Origin: Polyangiaceae bacterium | GTDB taxonomy: Bacteria; Myxococcota_A; Polyangia; Polyangiales; Polyangiaceae | Assembly (NCBI GenBank): GCA_009780955.1 | Contig: WQZB01000033.1 | Span: forward strand, 1-50,352 | Direction of reading: 5' to 3' | Length of the DNA: 50,352 bases | Shown: one piece after another, positions 39,628 through 48,120 of the stretch | How positions within the stretch are numbered: position 1 is the first letter of the stretch | Layout of the letters: every line of letters starts with the position of its first letter | Translations under genes and position numbers: made by a program | Notes under the pieces: model-generated | Told to the model about the DNA's origin: nothing | Databases searched by the model: none | Seen by the model: only the letters and a program-made list of their open reading frames with translations

Positions 39628-40580
39628 TGACTACCGTGGGCAGCCAACCACCGCTCCACCTCCAAAGCGGCCATGCAACCAGACCCAGCTGCTGTCACGG
39701 CTTGTCGATAGACGAAATCCTGCACATCGCCCGCCGCAAAAACGCCCTGCACGGAAGTCTGCGTCGTGCCTGGTTTGGTACGAATGTAACCGTTGTCGTG
39801 TAGCTCGAGAAACTCTTTGAAAATGTCGGAGTTCGGCGTGTGCCCAATTGCAATGAAGCAGCCGGTTACGTTCAGCACGTGCGTGGCCTTGGTTTTTTTG
39901 TTGCGCACGCGAACGCCAACCACCTCGCCCTTGGCCACATCGAGGATTTCGTCGACCTCGGTATCGTAAAGAACCTCGATCTTCGGATTCGAAAGCACGC
40001 GGTCCTGCATGGCCTTGCTGGCGCGCAGCTCGTCGCGGCGGTGGATTAGCGTAATCGAGCGGCACACGCCCGACAGGTACATCGCTTCTTCCATGGCCGT
40101 GTCGCCGCCACCCACGACCGCCACGTCTTGGTTGCGGAAGAACGCGCCGTCACACACCGCGCAGGCGCTAACCCCTTTGCCCTGCAGAGCCGTTTCGCTT
40201 GCAAGACCTAGCCACTTGGCTTGCGCACCTGTTGCAATGATGACCGTGTCGGCTTTGAATTCGACATTGTCGTCGCCAGCCCAGACAGAAAACGGATGCT
40301 TCGAGAAGTCGACCTTGTTGACGTCTTCCGAACGAATTTCAACGCCTTGGTGAACCCCCTGCTCGCGCATGGCCGCCATGAGCTCCGGCCCGGCAATCTT
40401 CGCGGGAAAGCCTGGGTAGTTCTCGACGTCGTTGGTGATCATGAGTTGTCCACCGGGGATACCACCGCGCGCAAGCCCTTCGAACATGAGAGGCTTCAAG
40501 TTGGCGCGCGCCGCATAGATACCCGCAGCGTGCCCGGCAGGACCGGAACCGATGATAATAACCTTTCGCAGTTCGCTCAT
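39624..40580 (-). CDS. trxB: Thioredoxin reductase
   Basis: 318 aa from MSELRKV. FAD motif GSGPAG at 11-16, redox-active CAVC at 140-143, NADPH motif VVGGGDTAMEEA near 155, and C-terminal FAD contact GVFAAGDVQD. It moves electrons from NADPH to thioredoxin in the cytoplasm. Upstream in-frame codons to 40610 lack support. No thioredoxin gene is adjacent. It heads a coupled operon with a cNMP-domain protein and a triheme lipoprotein; trxB is not normally linked to cytochromes. TAGATT ends 8 nt before the ATG, near but outside the leaderless spacing seen elsewhere. Confidence 0.95.
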   Translation of the reverse strand: MSELRKVIIIGSGPAGHAAGIYAARANLKPLMFEGLARGGIPGGQLMITNDVENYPGFPAKIAGPELMAAMREQGVHQGVEIRSEDVNKVDFSKHPFSVWAGDDNVEFKADTVIIATGAQAKWLGLASETALQGKGVSACAVCDGAFFRNQDVAVVGGGDTAMEEAMYLSGVCRSITLIHRRDELRASKAMQDRVLSNPKIEVLYDTEVDEILDVAKGEVVGVRVRNKKTKATHVLNVTGCFIAIGHTPNSDIFKEFLELHDNGYIRTKPGTTQTSVQGVFAAGDVQDFVYRQAVTAAGSGCMAALEVERWLAAHGSH

Positions 40581-40634
40581 CGCGCCGAAATCTATCGTTA
40601 CCAAGCCCAATAGGCGAGCGATGATTTTGATCTC

Positions 40635-41528
40635 TCAAGTTCGCTCGGTAGACGGATTCCAGTCCGTTGGAGCCGACGACAGCCCTTCGAGCGGTCTCGG
40701 CATTTCGGACAAGCGACGCTTGCGCCCAGAGTAGTTGCCCGCGGACTTGCCCGCGCTGCTGCCGCCCGCAGATCTCGAGCCGCCGCCTTTCGATCGATAA
40801 GGCGTCGCCGTACCAAGTTCTGTACGGTAATTGGTAAAAATAGCTAACGCTATCGCACAGGCTCCTGCCACGACTTGAATCGCGCTCGCCGCTCGGTCCT
40901 TGCGCGCATAGCCCAAAACAAATGGGGAAGCGAGCATCGTGACACCCCAGGCCAGATCGAGTCCTTCGTGGGTCTCGATGGAAATGACAGGCAGCGTGCC
41001 GATGCGTCGATCCGTGAGCGTCGAGACAGCCGTACCACCCAGCGCGAGTTGTGCACCAACAAACTTCGCGGGCAGCGTGCGTGCAACCAGCGCACTCAGC
41101 AGCGCGGCAGCGTAACCGAGGTAGTCGATCGCCGCGTGGATGTCTTGCGAGACGAGACGCACGAGCGGCAACACACCGAATAGAGGTTTCGACAAAACAG
41201 GCGCATTCGGCTCGCGCAGCACAATGGCAACGCGCCTGGTCGACTCGAGCAGCACGCGGAGGCGGCCGCGCAACCTCCGAGGAACGTGCGAGCGGCGTAG
41301 CTCGATCGCTTGAATCGCCAACTGTAACTGCCCTGCCGCGCGTTCGAGGCACAAAACTGGATCGGCGTGGGACTTGCCGATGTGGCGCTCGAGTTCGTCG
41401 AGCATGTCTTCGAGGTACGCAAAATCGTCAGCGAGATCGTCATCGCCGGCAGCATGCTCGTGCCTGCGAAGCTCGTCGGAAACCTCGAGCGAGCTTCGCA
41501 GCTCGACATGAAGTGCTGCCCGTTCCAT
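40635..41528 (-). CDS. Membrane protein with SPW-repeat-like domain
   Basis: 297 aa from the second Met. The N-terminal ~90 residues are helical and charged without signal peptide (DDFAYLEDMLDELERHIGKSHADPVLCLERAAGQLQLAIQ may form a four-helix unit). The middle (about 125-230) has four hydrophobic helices in two pairs (IDYLGYAAALLSALVARTLP, LALGGTAVSTLTDRRIG, GLDLAWGVTMLASPFVLGYA, AIQVVAGACAIALAIFTNY) resembling the SPW repeat family. The C-terminus is basic and Gly/Ser-rich, likely disordered. Function unknown. It is 27 bp downstream of the next gene on the same strand. Confidence 0.7.
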   Translation of the reverse strand: MERAALHVELRSSLEVSDELRRHEHAAGDDDLADDFAYLEDMLDELERHIGKSHADPVLCLERAAGQLQLAIQAIELRRSHVPRRLRGRLRVLLESTRRVAIVLREPNAPVLSKPLFGVLPLVRLVSQDIHAAIDYLGYAAALLSALVARTLPAKFVGAQLALGGTAVSTLTDRRIGTLPVISIETHEGLDLAWGVTMLASPFVLGYARKDRAASAIQVVAGACAIALAIFTNYRTELGTATPYRSKGGGSRSAGGSSAGKSAGNYSGRKRRLSEMPRPLEGLSSAPTDWNPSTERT

Positions 41529-41555
41529 GCCCTGCAACTTGCAAAGACCACACCC

Positions 41556-43313
41556 TTATTCTCGAACGGGGGTTGCTTTGAGCGACGCCCGCCCCTGCTT
41601 CACGTACACCGTGAACTTCACGCGTTTACAGCCGTGTCGCTTGATGAGGGCATCGCGATTTTTGGTAAGCGTTTGGCTGAACTTTTCGAACGTGAGGCCA
41701 TCGGTTGATTCGTTACACTCACGCTTGGTGCGAAGAAACTCATCGTAGACCGATTGCCATTCGCCCGCGAGATCTGCAGGCGCTGAATCGCGGCTTGTCA
41801 CGTTTGCCGCGTTTGCCACGACGCCTCGATCCGCCGGCAACTGAGCACCCGACGCGCGCTCTTCCTTACGCGAGCCCGGTAGTGGAGGTGGCGCCGGCGC
41901 GGTCGGCGGTCGCGCGGTCGGCTCATTCGCGCTGGCCGTATTGGGCTCGCTTGCGTTGGCTTCGTTCGCATTCGTGTTGGGCGCGTTGATTGGCGCATGG
42001 ATTGGGAGAGGGGGAGTCGGCGCCGAAGGACCCAGCGGACTCGGAAGCGGACTCGGAAAAGTCGGTGCGGGCTGCGCAGTCGAACGGTCGGGGAATGCGA
42101 ACGCGCTCATGCTCGGCTTTGCGGACGCAGGTCCAAGGATCGATTCGAGATCGGCCGGCTTCCCTGCCACGCCCCCTCCCTTTTCGACCACGCGGTGGAT
42201 GCCGTCGTTGATGTCGGCAGCGATCGAGCGAAAGCCCGCACGGAACTGCGGAAGTGCCAACACGTCGATCTCGCCTTTTTTGAGGCGAGCGGCTTGACGC
42301 GCCATCTCTTTCATTGGTTTCGAGTGCTCGAGCAGCGACAGCAAAATGCCGATCGCCGAACCGCCAACAAAGATGAGCGCCGCAATCCACCAGTTCACGT
42401 TCCCTTTGTCTCGATCGTCGGCGCCACGAAGGAAGCCCATGGCCGATGGGATCGAAACCTTTGGGAGCACGACCGCGAAGCCAGCACCGAGCTCCCACGC
42501 ATCGCCCGGCAGCCCAGCGTAGAGCACCCCACCCTTCACACTACCATCCAGAGGACGCACGTGACCTTCCTCGCGGAAGCCTTTGTCTTTCGACACTTCC
42601 TTGAGATCGGCGCGCAGGATTTCGAACGACTTGTCCTCGAACCCGTCGGTTATCGCAACGTGCGCAACCTCTTGACCGAGCGCGAAGAACGCGATGTTTG
42701 CGCCTGTACGATTGCCGATGTCCTTCGCGAACGCATTGTCGATCCAACGGAGGCCGACAATCGCACCAAGTGGAGGCTGGCCAACTTCGTCTTCAATGGG
42801 GCGGGCGACCACGCGCGCAACACGGCCGCCCCACACCCAAGTGTCGTCGCGCAGAAATCCATGAAGCGCATCAAACACTGCTGGGTAGCCGCCAAGCTCG
42901 AACTCGGGGAATGCATTGGCAGCGTCGTAGCCAATCTGGCTGATGACTCGGCCATCGCGATCGGCAACGAAAAGCGCGTCGTTCTTGTATTCTACAGGTA
43001 ACTTGTCGTTGAAGCCGCGCAGCACTTTCGTTGCTTCTTCTCTCGACGCAGGAGGAACCGGGTCTTTGCCAAAAGCACTGCGCAAAGCCTTTGCTACGCC
43101 GGGATCGGACGCCGCAAGATAAAGCCGGTCGAGGCGCCCGCGTGCGTCGACCTGCATCGCCCAGCCAACGGCTTGGCTGTCGGTTTTCAGAATCTCTTCC
43201 ATCGCTGCGTGGTTGCGGCGGTTGTACTGGCCTACTGCGAGCGACACCACGTAGTACGCAGCCGCAAGCAAGAGCGCGAGGATGACGTACCAAATACGCG
43301 AAAGGATCATCAT
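41556..43313 (-). CDS. Membrane sensor-like protein with MXAN_5187-like C-terminal domain
   Basis: 585 aa. First membrane helix at about 5-27 (IWYVILALLLAAAYYVVSLAV), a periplasmic region of about 280 residues with a Cache-like pattern (ALFVADRDGRVISQIGYD, GAIVGLRWIDNAFAKDI), a second helix near 310-330 (NWWIAALIFVGGSAIGILLSL), a HAMP-like stretch (KPMKEMARQAARLKKGEIDVLAL), a long Pro/Ala/Asn-rich linker, and a C-terminal domain (FEKFSQTLTKNRDALIKRHGCKRVKFTVYVKQGRASL) that I recall as the MXAN_5187 C-terminal family, likely FHA- or PilZ-independent and unique to myxobacteria. There is no kinase or MCP domain. ATG overlaps the stop of the upstream cupredoxin-like gene (ATGA). Confidence 0.75.
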   Translation of the reverse strand: MMILSRIWYVILALLLAAAYYVVSLAVGQYNRRNHAAMEEILKTDSQAVGWAMQVDARGRLDRLYLAASDPGVAKALRSAFGKDPVPPASREEATKVLRGFNDKLPVEYKNDALFVADRDGRVISQIGYDAANAFPEFELGGYPAVFDALHGFLRDDTWVWGGRVARVVARPIEDEVGQPPLGAIVGLRWIDNAFAKDIGNRTGANIAFFALGQEVAHVAITDGFEDKSFEILRADLKEVSKDKGFREEGHVRPLDGSVKGGVLYAGLPGDAWELGAGFAVVLPKVSIPSAMGFLRGADDRDKGNVNWWIAALIFVGGSAIGILLSLLEHSKPMKEMARQAARLKKGEIDVLALPQFRAGFRSIAADINDGIHRVVEKGGGVAGKPADLESILGPASAKPSMSAFAFPDRSTAQPAPTFPSPLPSPLGPSAPTPPLPIHAPINAPNTNANEANASEPNTASANEPTARPPTAPAPPPLPGSRKEERASGAQLPADRGVVANAANVTSRDSAPADLAGEWQSVYDEFLRTKRECNESTDGLTFEKFSQTLTKNRDALIKRHGCKRVKFTVYVKQGRASLKATPVRE

Positions 43314-44038
43314 TTGCTGTCAACCCCCGCGCCGCTCGCACCAACGTTGAACGGTTCTTTGAGATCGACCATGCCATGTTCCTTGGCATTGACCGAAACC
43401 CGCCTGCCAACTTCCTTGCCGCCAAAGAATGCCTTGAGCACGTAATCGCCGGGAGGGAGCGAAAAGCTGAAAGCGCCCTCGCGGTTCGGATAGGCGATTT
43501 GCACGACTTCGGGATCAACCACGACGAACGTGCGCACGCTCGGGAAGAGTTCGTCGCGAACTTCGAAGCGGCCTTGGCCAGGGCCCGGCGCGCTCCACGT
43601 GCGCGACGCGCCGCTCTGGATATCTTCGGCCTTCATCGTTTGCTGATCGACGACGTAGAGTCGATGTTTGAATGGATCGAAGTTTTTGAACACGAGCGGT
43701 GTTCCCGGGACCACCACGATCGTTGTAGGATACACTCGCCCGCCGGTAATCGTCATGCGAACGGCCTCCTGCGTGCCCTCACCTCCCGCACGCGTCGCGG
43801 CGATGCAGAGATCACGAGATGGAGTGCCCGAGAGCGTACGGAATTGAGCGGCAACCGACGGCGATGGCTCACGCCATGTCCAGCGACGAGAATCGGTCTT
43901 TGCTGCCTCCGCAAAGACCTCCGGTAGGAGCTTTTCTTGACCGCTGATCTTGCCTCTGACATTCGGAGCGGCTGCATTGCCGTAAGCAGACAGCAGCGAA
44001 AGCAGAGCGAGTAGGGCTAGAGCGAGTCTTTTTCGCAT
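43310..44038 (-). CDS. Exported cupredoxin-like/regulatory-fold protein
   Basis: 242 aa from MRKRLAL. Cleavable signal peptide (ending YGNAAAP). A beta-rich middle (GRVYPTTIVVVPGTPLVFKNFDPFKHRLYVVD) matches the cupredoxin-like strand pair in which 'N.DPF.HN.F' usually supplies the copper ligand His; here DPFKHRL keeps the His, but the later Cys and Met are absent, so metal binding is doubtful. A carboxypeptidase-regulatory-like strand set (GAFSFSLPPGDYVLKAFFGGKEVGRRVSV) follows. The two-part layout recalls methylamine-utilisation-type periplasmic proteins. The stop overlaps the next gene (ATGA), so it probably works with the Cache-like membrane protein as a periplasmic partner. Confidence 0.7.
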   Translation of the reverse strand: MRKRLALALLALLSLLSAYGNAAAPNVRGKISGQEKLLPEVFAEAAKTDSRRWTWREPSPSVAAQFRTLSGTPSRDLCIAATRAGGEGTQEAVRMTITGGRVYPTTIVVVPGTPLVFKNFDPFKHRLYVVDQQTMKAEDIQSGASRTWSAPGPGQGRFEVRDELFPSVRTFVVVDPEVVQIAYPNREGAFSFSLPPGDYVLKAFFGGKEVGRRVSVNAKEHGMVDLKEPFNVGASGAGVDSK

Positions 44039-44145
44039 GGGGAACGAGGATGAGGGTAACCCAAAAACCCCATCGCCTTCCACGGCTCATCGACATTCCG
44101 GGCGGCTCACCTTCTGCCGCTACCGGTCACGTCACTCGGGCAACG

Positions 44146-45465
44146 TCACTGGACTTGGTTCAACGTCGCACGACTTACTTGTCGCGCAACGCTTGGAAAC
44201 ACCAAAACGAAGCGGGCTCCTCTATTATTCTGGCCTGGCTCGGCACGAATCTCGGCGCCGTGATTGTCAACGATGTTCTTGACGATCGACAGCCCGAGCC
44301 CCGTGCCGCGTCCATCAACCTTCGTGGTAAAGAAAGGTGCGAAGATGACCGGCATGTGCTCGGGTAAAATGCCGTGACCGTTGTCCTCGACGACAACGCG
44401 CACGTGCGCGCCGGACGCCATGAGCTCGGTCGAAACGGTCAGCACGCCTCCTCGCGCAGGCATTGCGTGGCACGCGTTGGTGAACAGATTGACAAAGACC
44501 TGCACAAGCTGCTCGGGTACACCGCGCACGGGTGCTGTTGCCTCGGAAAAGCGCGAATCGACATGCACACCGTGCTCGTCGATGACATGCTCGCAGAAGA
44601 CAAGCGCTTGCTCGATGACACGCTCGAGCGACACGGCAACCAGCACTTCGCCAGGCGGGCGCGCGTAGGCGACGAGATCTCGCGTGAAGCGCAAGATACG
44701 GTTCGACGATTCCGCGATTCGGCGTAGCCGCTCGAGGCTGTCGGGATCGCCATCCGGCCCCATTTTGCGAATGAGCCAGTCCGTGTAGGCGACAATCGAT
44801 GTAAGGGGGTTATTGAGCTCGTGGATAACACCCGCGGCGATCTGACCGAGGCTGGCAAGTTTGTCGGCCTGAGCCATATGCGAACTCAGCATACAGAGCT
44901 CGCGTGCTTCGGCAGTTGCCTTTGCCTGAATGCGCGCAAGGTCTAACCCGCGGCCAAGCACCTCTACGCCACGGCGCACCACGCGCATCATGGGCGAGTC
45001 GTCTTCCATGACGCGCACGTCGTCGCTTGCAAAGTGAAACGTGCTGCCCTGCGCGTCCACGGCGATCACGCGCTCGAATGCGAAGCCGGGAAAGAGCCTC
45101 TTGGAGTCACCGCCTGTGCCTTTGTGCTCTTCGCCCTCGGGAACGTACTTGAAGATCCTTCGTTCCCCACGCGTTTGCACGGCCCTTTCGGGACTGAGCG
45201 ACGACCGCAGCGCTATCGAGACAAGACAAACGCCCACACCGAAGTCTGGGAAGATCTCGCCAACGACCCGCACGACATTGGCGACCACAGCGCATTCGCC
45301 TGCTTCCACCGGTATCTTGCAGACGATCTCGATCAGGCGGTCGAGCCACACAGCCTCGAGCTGCGTTGCCGACGCCGATACAATGGTTGTTTCGCGACTA
45401 ATGGGAACCGAGGACACCGCGATGGGTTCCTGCGCCTCGACGTCGACGTTGCCCGATGGGGTCAT
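44146..45465 (-). CDS. Soluble sensor histidine kinase (HisKA plus HATPase)
   Basis: 439 aa. The N-terminal 190 residues form a GAF- or PAS-like sensor without membrane helices. The H-box GVIHELNNPLTSI lies near 210 (His in HELNNP). The ATPase domain is complete: N-box NLFTNACHAMP, G1 DNGHGI, F-box FAPFFTT and G2 GRGTGLGLSIV. It autophosphorylates on His and hands the phosphate to a receiver not present nearby in active form. The start overlaps the stop of the upstream receiver/PAS/HisKA gene by 4 nt (ATGA), so the two products are made together. The upstream protein lacks its own ATPase domain, which suggests this kinase phosphorylates or pairs with it (inference). Confidence 0.9.
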   Translation of the reverse strand: MTPSGNVDVEAQEPIAVSSVPISRETTIVSASATQLEAVWLDRLIEIVCKIPVEAGECAVVANVVRVVGEIFPDFGVGVCLVSIALRSSLSPERAVQTRGERRIFKYVPEGEEHKGTGGDSKRLFPGFAFERVIAVDAQGSTFHFASDDVRVMEDDSPMMRVVRRGVEVLGRGLDLARIQAKATAEARELCMLSSHMAQADKLASLGQIAAGVIHELNNPLTSIVAYTDWLIRKMGPDGDPDSLERLRRIAESSNRILRFTRDLVAYARPPGEVLVAVSLERVIEQALVFCEHVIDEHGVHVDSRFSEATAPVRGVPEQLVQVFVNLFTNACHAMPARGGVLTVSTELMASGAHVRVVVEDNGHGILPEHMPVIFAPFFTTKVDGRGTGLGLSIVKNIVDNHGAEIRAEPGQNNRGARFVLVFPSVARQVSRATLNQVQ

Positions 45466-47564
45466 GGCGACTCCCGCTCGTCTCTCGTCCCCCCAGCGAA
45501 AACAGTGATTGCATTGATCTTCGCACGTGACGATGCCGCGACCAGTGGCTCGGCACTTTCGACGTTGAGCACGTCGCTCTGCAGATCCGGATCGGCGTCT
45601 TCGCTCGCGCGATCGAGATCCAGAATCTTTTGCTTACCTACATAGCTTTTCGTCTCATACTTCGTAATTTTACCGATTTTGCGGACGATCCCCGCCATGC
45701 GATCGGCCTCGCTCTCGATCACTTCGGCAGCCGCCAACGCCGGCGTTCCAACCTCCAAAAGGCGACGAAGCAGCGTCGCGTAGTTGAGAACGCTCGTGAG
45801 AGGTTGGTTCAGTTCGTGTGCGGCCGCGCCCGCAAGCTCGGCGACGATGGCCTGGCGCTCCTGCGCCAAAAGCTGTCCCGGCGTTTGCTGCTGCTCCATT
45901 TGCATTTTTTCACGCAGATCGGTGATGACACCGACGCTGCCCACCAGAGTATCGCCCTCGTGAATGAAGGCGCCAGAGAACAAGACTGGAATGCGATTGC
46001 CCCTGGCGTCAACGAGATCGAGCGCGACGCCTCCAACGCGCCCACCACCATCGCGGATCATCTTCATGGTGCGATGCGGGATGCCTTCGGGGAACAAACC
46101 CCGCACATCGGTGCCGACAACATCCACACTCGCACAACCAAAAATGCGCTCGGCTGCGCAGTTGAAAAGCACGACGCGCCCATGCACATCGCAGCTTACA
46201 ATCCCGTCGACGGAGGCATCGATGACCCGCCGGAGCGAGTCTTTCGTTTTGACGAGTTCGCCTTCGACCTCACGCTGCTGGGTGACGTCGCGGAACGAGC
46301 AAAGGACGAGTCCCTCCTCGCGCAGCACACTCGCGAAGCTCCCGTTGACGATGAGAGCGCGGCCATCACGCGCGCGGAGACGGATGTCGATCTCTTTCGG
46401 GAAGTGGCCATCGAGGAAGTCTGCGCGCAGCTTCGGCGCAAAGGTGGGATCCAAAACCACCTCGTCGAGCTGGTGGCCGTACAGCTCGCCGTAGCCGTAG
46501 CCGGAAATCTCGCGCGACTTCGGGTTGCCGAAAAGCAGTCGACTGTCTTGATCGATGACCACGATGCCGTCAGCAGAACTGTTGAAAAAGTCGGCATAAC
46601 GCTCGAGCGACTTCATGCGACGCTCGGCCTCGACACGCGCCGCAGTCACCTGGTGTGTTTCGTCTCTCAAGGATTGCAGAATGCGTGCATTGCGGAGCGC
46701 AATCGCCATCGCACTCGCAATGGTCCGGCAGGCCGCGAGCGTGCGCGTGCAGAAAGCCCCCGCGCGGCGCGATCGGAGGAAGAGCACGCCCATGGGGCGC
46801 GCGTCGTAAAGGATCGGAAGAATGCCAAGCGTCGAGAACGTTGCCCGCCTCCGACCGGCAGCGCGCACGATTTCCATGAGCGGATGCGTGCCCGCGTCTT
46901 TGACGACAAGGGGCTTGCCGCTCGTGAGAACCTGCTGAATCTCGGGATACTTCGCTAGGTCGATCACCAGGTCGCGCAACTGCTCGTCGTCGGACGCGGC
47001 GACCACGTAGCCAACTTGCTCTTGCTCGCGAACAAGGACAATCGAAACGCGATCGACCTTCACGACCTCCGCGATGCGCTGAACGACCGTAAACAGGATG
47101 CTGCGAAAGTCGAGGTTCGACGCAAGCGCTTGCGTGAGTTCGAGCACCAGCTTGGCGTCTTTCTCACGTCGCGCAAGTGCGTCCATCGCAGAGCGAAGGT
47201 GGAATTGGCAGTGTACGCGAGCAATGAGTTCGACCGGATTGAACGGCTTGCGCACAAAATCGTCAGCGCCAGCCTCGAACGCGTTGGCAATTTCGTCGTC
47301 TGCCTCTAGCGATGTGAGAACGACCACCGGCACGTCGCGCATGGCCGGTCGGGCCCGCAACATGCGGAGGACCTGATAGCCGTCAAGCCCCAGCATGTTG
47401 AGATTGAGCAGCACGAGCGACGGTTGCCATCTGTCGACTTGTGCAAGCGCCGCGATCCCGGAGCCAACGACCACGTGCTCGATTCGAGCTCCGACGAGCG
47501 CCTTTTCGAGTTCGTGGCAACTCACCGTATCGTCATCGATGACGAGCACAGGACCACTTCGCAC
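45462..47564 (-). CDS. Pseudo-receiver/GAF/PAS/PAS protein with isolated HisKA domain
   Basis: 700 aa. Receiver-like domain at 1-120 with the acidic pocket (VIDDD, 8-12), Thr84 and Lys106 kept, but the phospho-acceptor Asp replaced by Asn54 (LVLLNLNML). Next a GAF domain (about 145-300), two PAS domains (about 325-445 and 450-570) and a HisKA-like helix pair with AHELNQPLTSV near 584. The protein ends about 115 residues later in a polar tail, and no N, G1 or G2 box is present, so it cannot bind ATP as a kinase. It could be a sensor scaffold whose His is phosphorylated by the downstream kinase (ATGA overlap). The receiver should be locked or phosphorylation-independent. GTG start with AAAGGG immediately before; position of start uncertain. 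Confidence 0.88.
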   Translation of the reverse strand: MRSGPVLVIDDDTVSCHELEKALVGARIEHVVVGSGIAALAQVDRWQPSLVLLNLNMLGLDGYQVLRMLRARPAMRDVPVVVLTSLEADDEIANAFEAGADDFVRKPFNPVELIARVHCQFHLRSAMDALARREKDAKLVLELTQALASNLDFRSILFTVVQRIAEVVKVDRVSIVLVREQEQVGYVVAASDDEQLRDLVIDLAKYPEIQQVLTSGKPLVVKDAGTHPLMEIVRAAGRRRATFSTLGILPILYDARPMGVLFLRSRRAGAFCTRTLAACRTIASAMAIALRNARILQSLRDETHQVTAARVEAERRMKSLERYADFFNSSADGIVVIDQDSRLLFGNPKSREISGYGYGELYGHQLDEVVLDPTFAPKLRADFLDGHFPKEIDIRLRARDGRALIVNGSFASVLREEGLVLCSFRDVTQQREVEGELVKTKDSLRRVIDASVDGIVSCDVHGRVVLFNCAAERIFGCASVDVVGTDVRGLFPEGIPHRTMKMIRDGGGRVGGVALDLVDARGNRIPVLFSGAFIHEGDTLVGSVGVITDLREKMQMEQQQTPGQLLAQERQAIVAELAGAAAHELNQPLTSVLNYATLLRRLLEVGTPALAAAEVIESEADRMAGIVRKIGKITKYETKSYVGKQKILDLDRASEDADPDLQSDVLNVESAEPLVAASSRAKINAITVFAGGTRDERESP

Positions 47565-47599
47565 CCTTTAAGGATACCTGTCTTAATGCCTTAAAGGCA
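47565..47599. promoter_or_regulatory. Twin CCTT-N-AAGG palindromes upstream of the sensor operon
   Basis: CCTT-T-AAGG (47565-47573) and TGCCTT-A-AAGGCA (47587-47599) share the CCTT-N-AAGG core 21-23 bp apart (about two helical turns), as expected for a pair of operators. GTTTG-N6-CAAAC follows at about 47604-47619. The 175-bp gap to folB is otherwise unremarkable. Confidence 0.5.
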
Positions 47600-47739
47600 A
47601 ATTGTTTGCATGATCAAACGAATCGGAATTTTCCACTTTTCCCGCACTTTTTCCGCTAGGGAATCGTGAAGACGCCGCAAGCGAATCGCGAAGACCTTTC
47701 GGCCGCAGCGGAACGAAACCATACTGCGACACCCTATCC

Positions 47740-48120
47740 ATGCCTCCCGCAGCCTCGAGTTATCGAATCCGAATGCGCGGCATTCGCTTCCGTGCCCGCC
47801 ACGGCGTCACACGCGCCGAGCGCGGTCTCGCCCAAGACTTCACGGTTGACGTAGATATGGATCTGCCGCCCGGCGAGCTTCCTCATCGCGACAACATGAA
47901 GGACGTTTTCGACTACGACCGCATCGCGACCATCGTTGTGACTCTGGGAACGAGCGAATCGTATCGCCTGCTGGAAATCCTTGCCCAGCGCATCGCCGCT
48001 CGCCTTCTGGGCGAGACGCGTGCACTTGCCGCAACCGTCGCAGTGCGAAAAATCGCCCCTCCAACCACGGCTTCGGTCGAGCAGGTAACGGTCGAAGTCA
48101 CGCTCGAACAGGCAAGGTAG
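47740..48120 (+). CDS. folB: Dihydroneopterin aldolase
   Basis: 126 aa. HGVTRAERGLAQDFTVDVDMDLP is the conserved FolB N-terminal strand region; NMKDVFDYDRIATIVVTLGTSESYRLLEILAQRIAARLL contains the conserved DYD and the active-site Glu in SYRLLE, and KIAPPTTASVEQVTVEV is the last strand. It converts 7,8-dihydroneopterin to 6-hydroxymethyl-7,8-dihydropterin and glycolaldehyde in folate synthesis, working as an octamer. The stop TAG (48118-48120) is the TAG of an element A end (GTAGGGGC), so the repeat provides the stop. No other folate gene is adjacent. ATG at 47773 is an alternative start. Confidence 0.88.
   Translation: MPPAASSYRIRMRGIRFRARHGVTRAERGLAQDFTVDVDMDLPPGELPHRDNMKDVFDYDRIATIVVTLGTSESYRLLEILAQRIAARLLGETRALAATVAVRKIAPPTTASVEQVTVEVTLEQAR

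Noticed and set aside
45630..46958. 442-codon plus-strand open frame opposite the pseudo-receiver gene
   Set aside because: The minus strand carries continuous receiver, GAF and PAS motifs; the plus frame is an antisense shadow.
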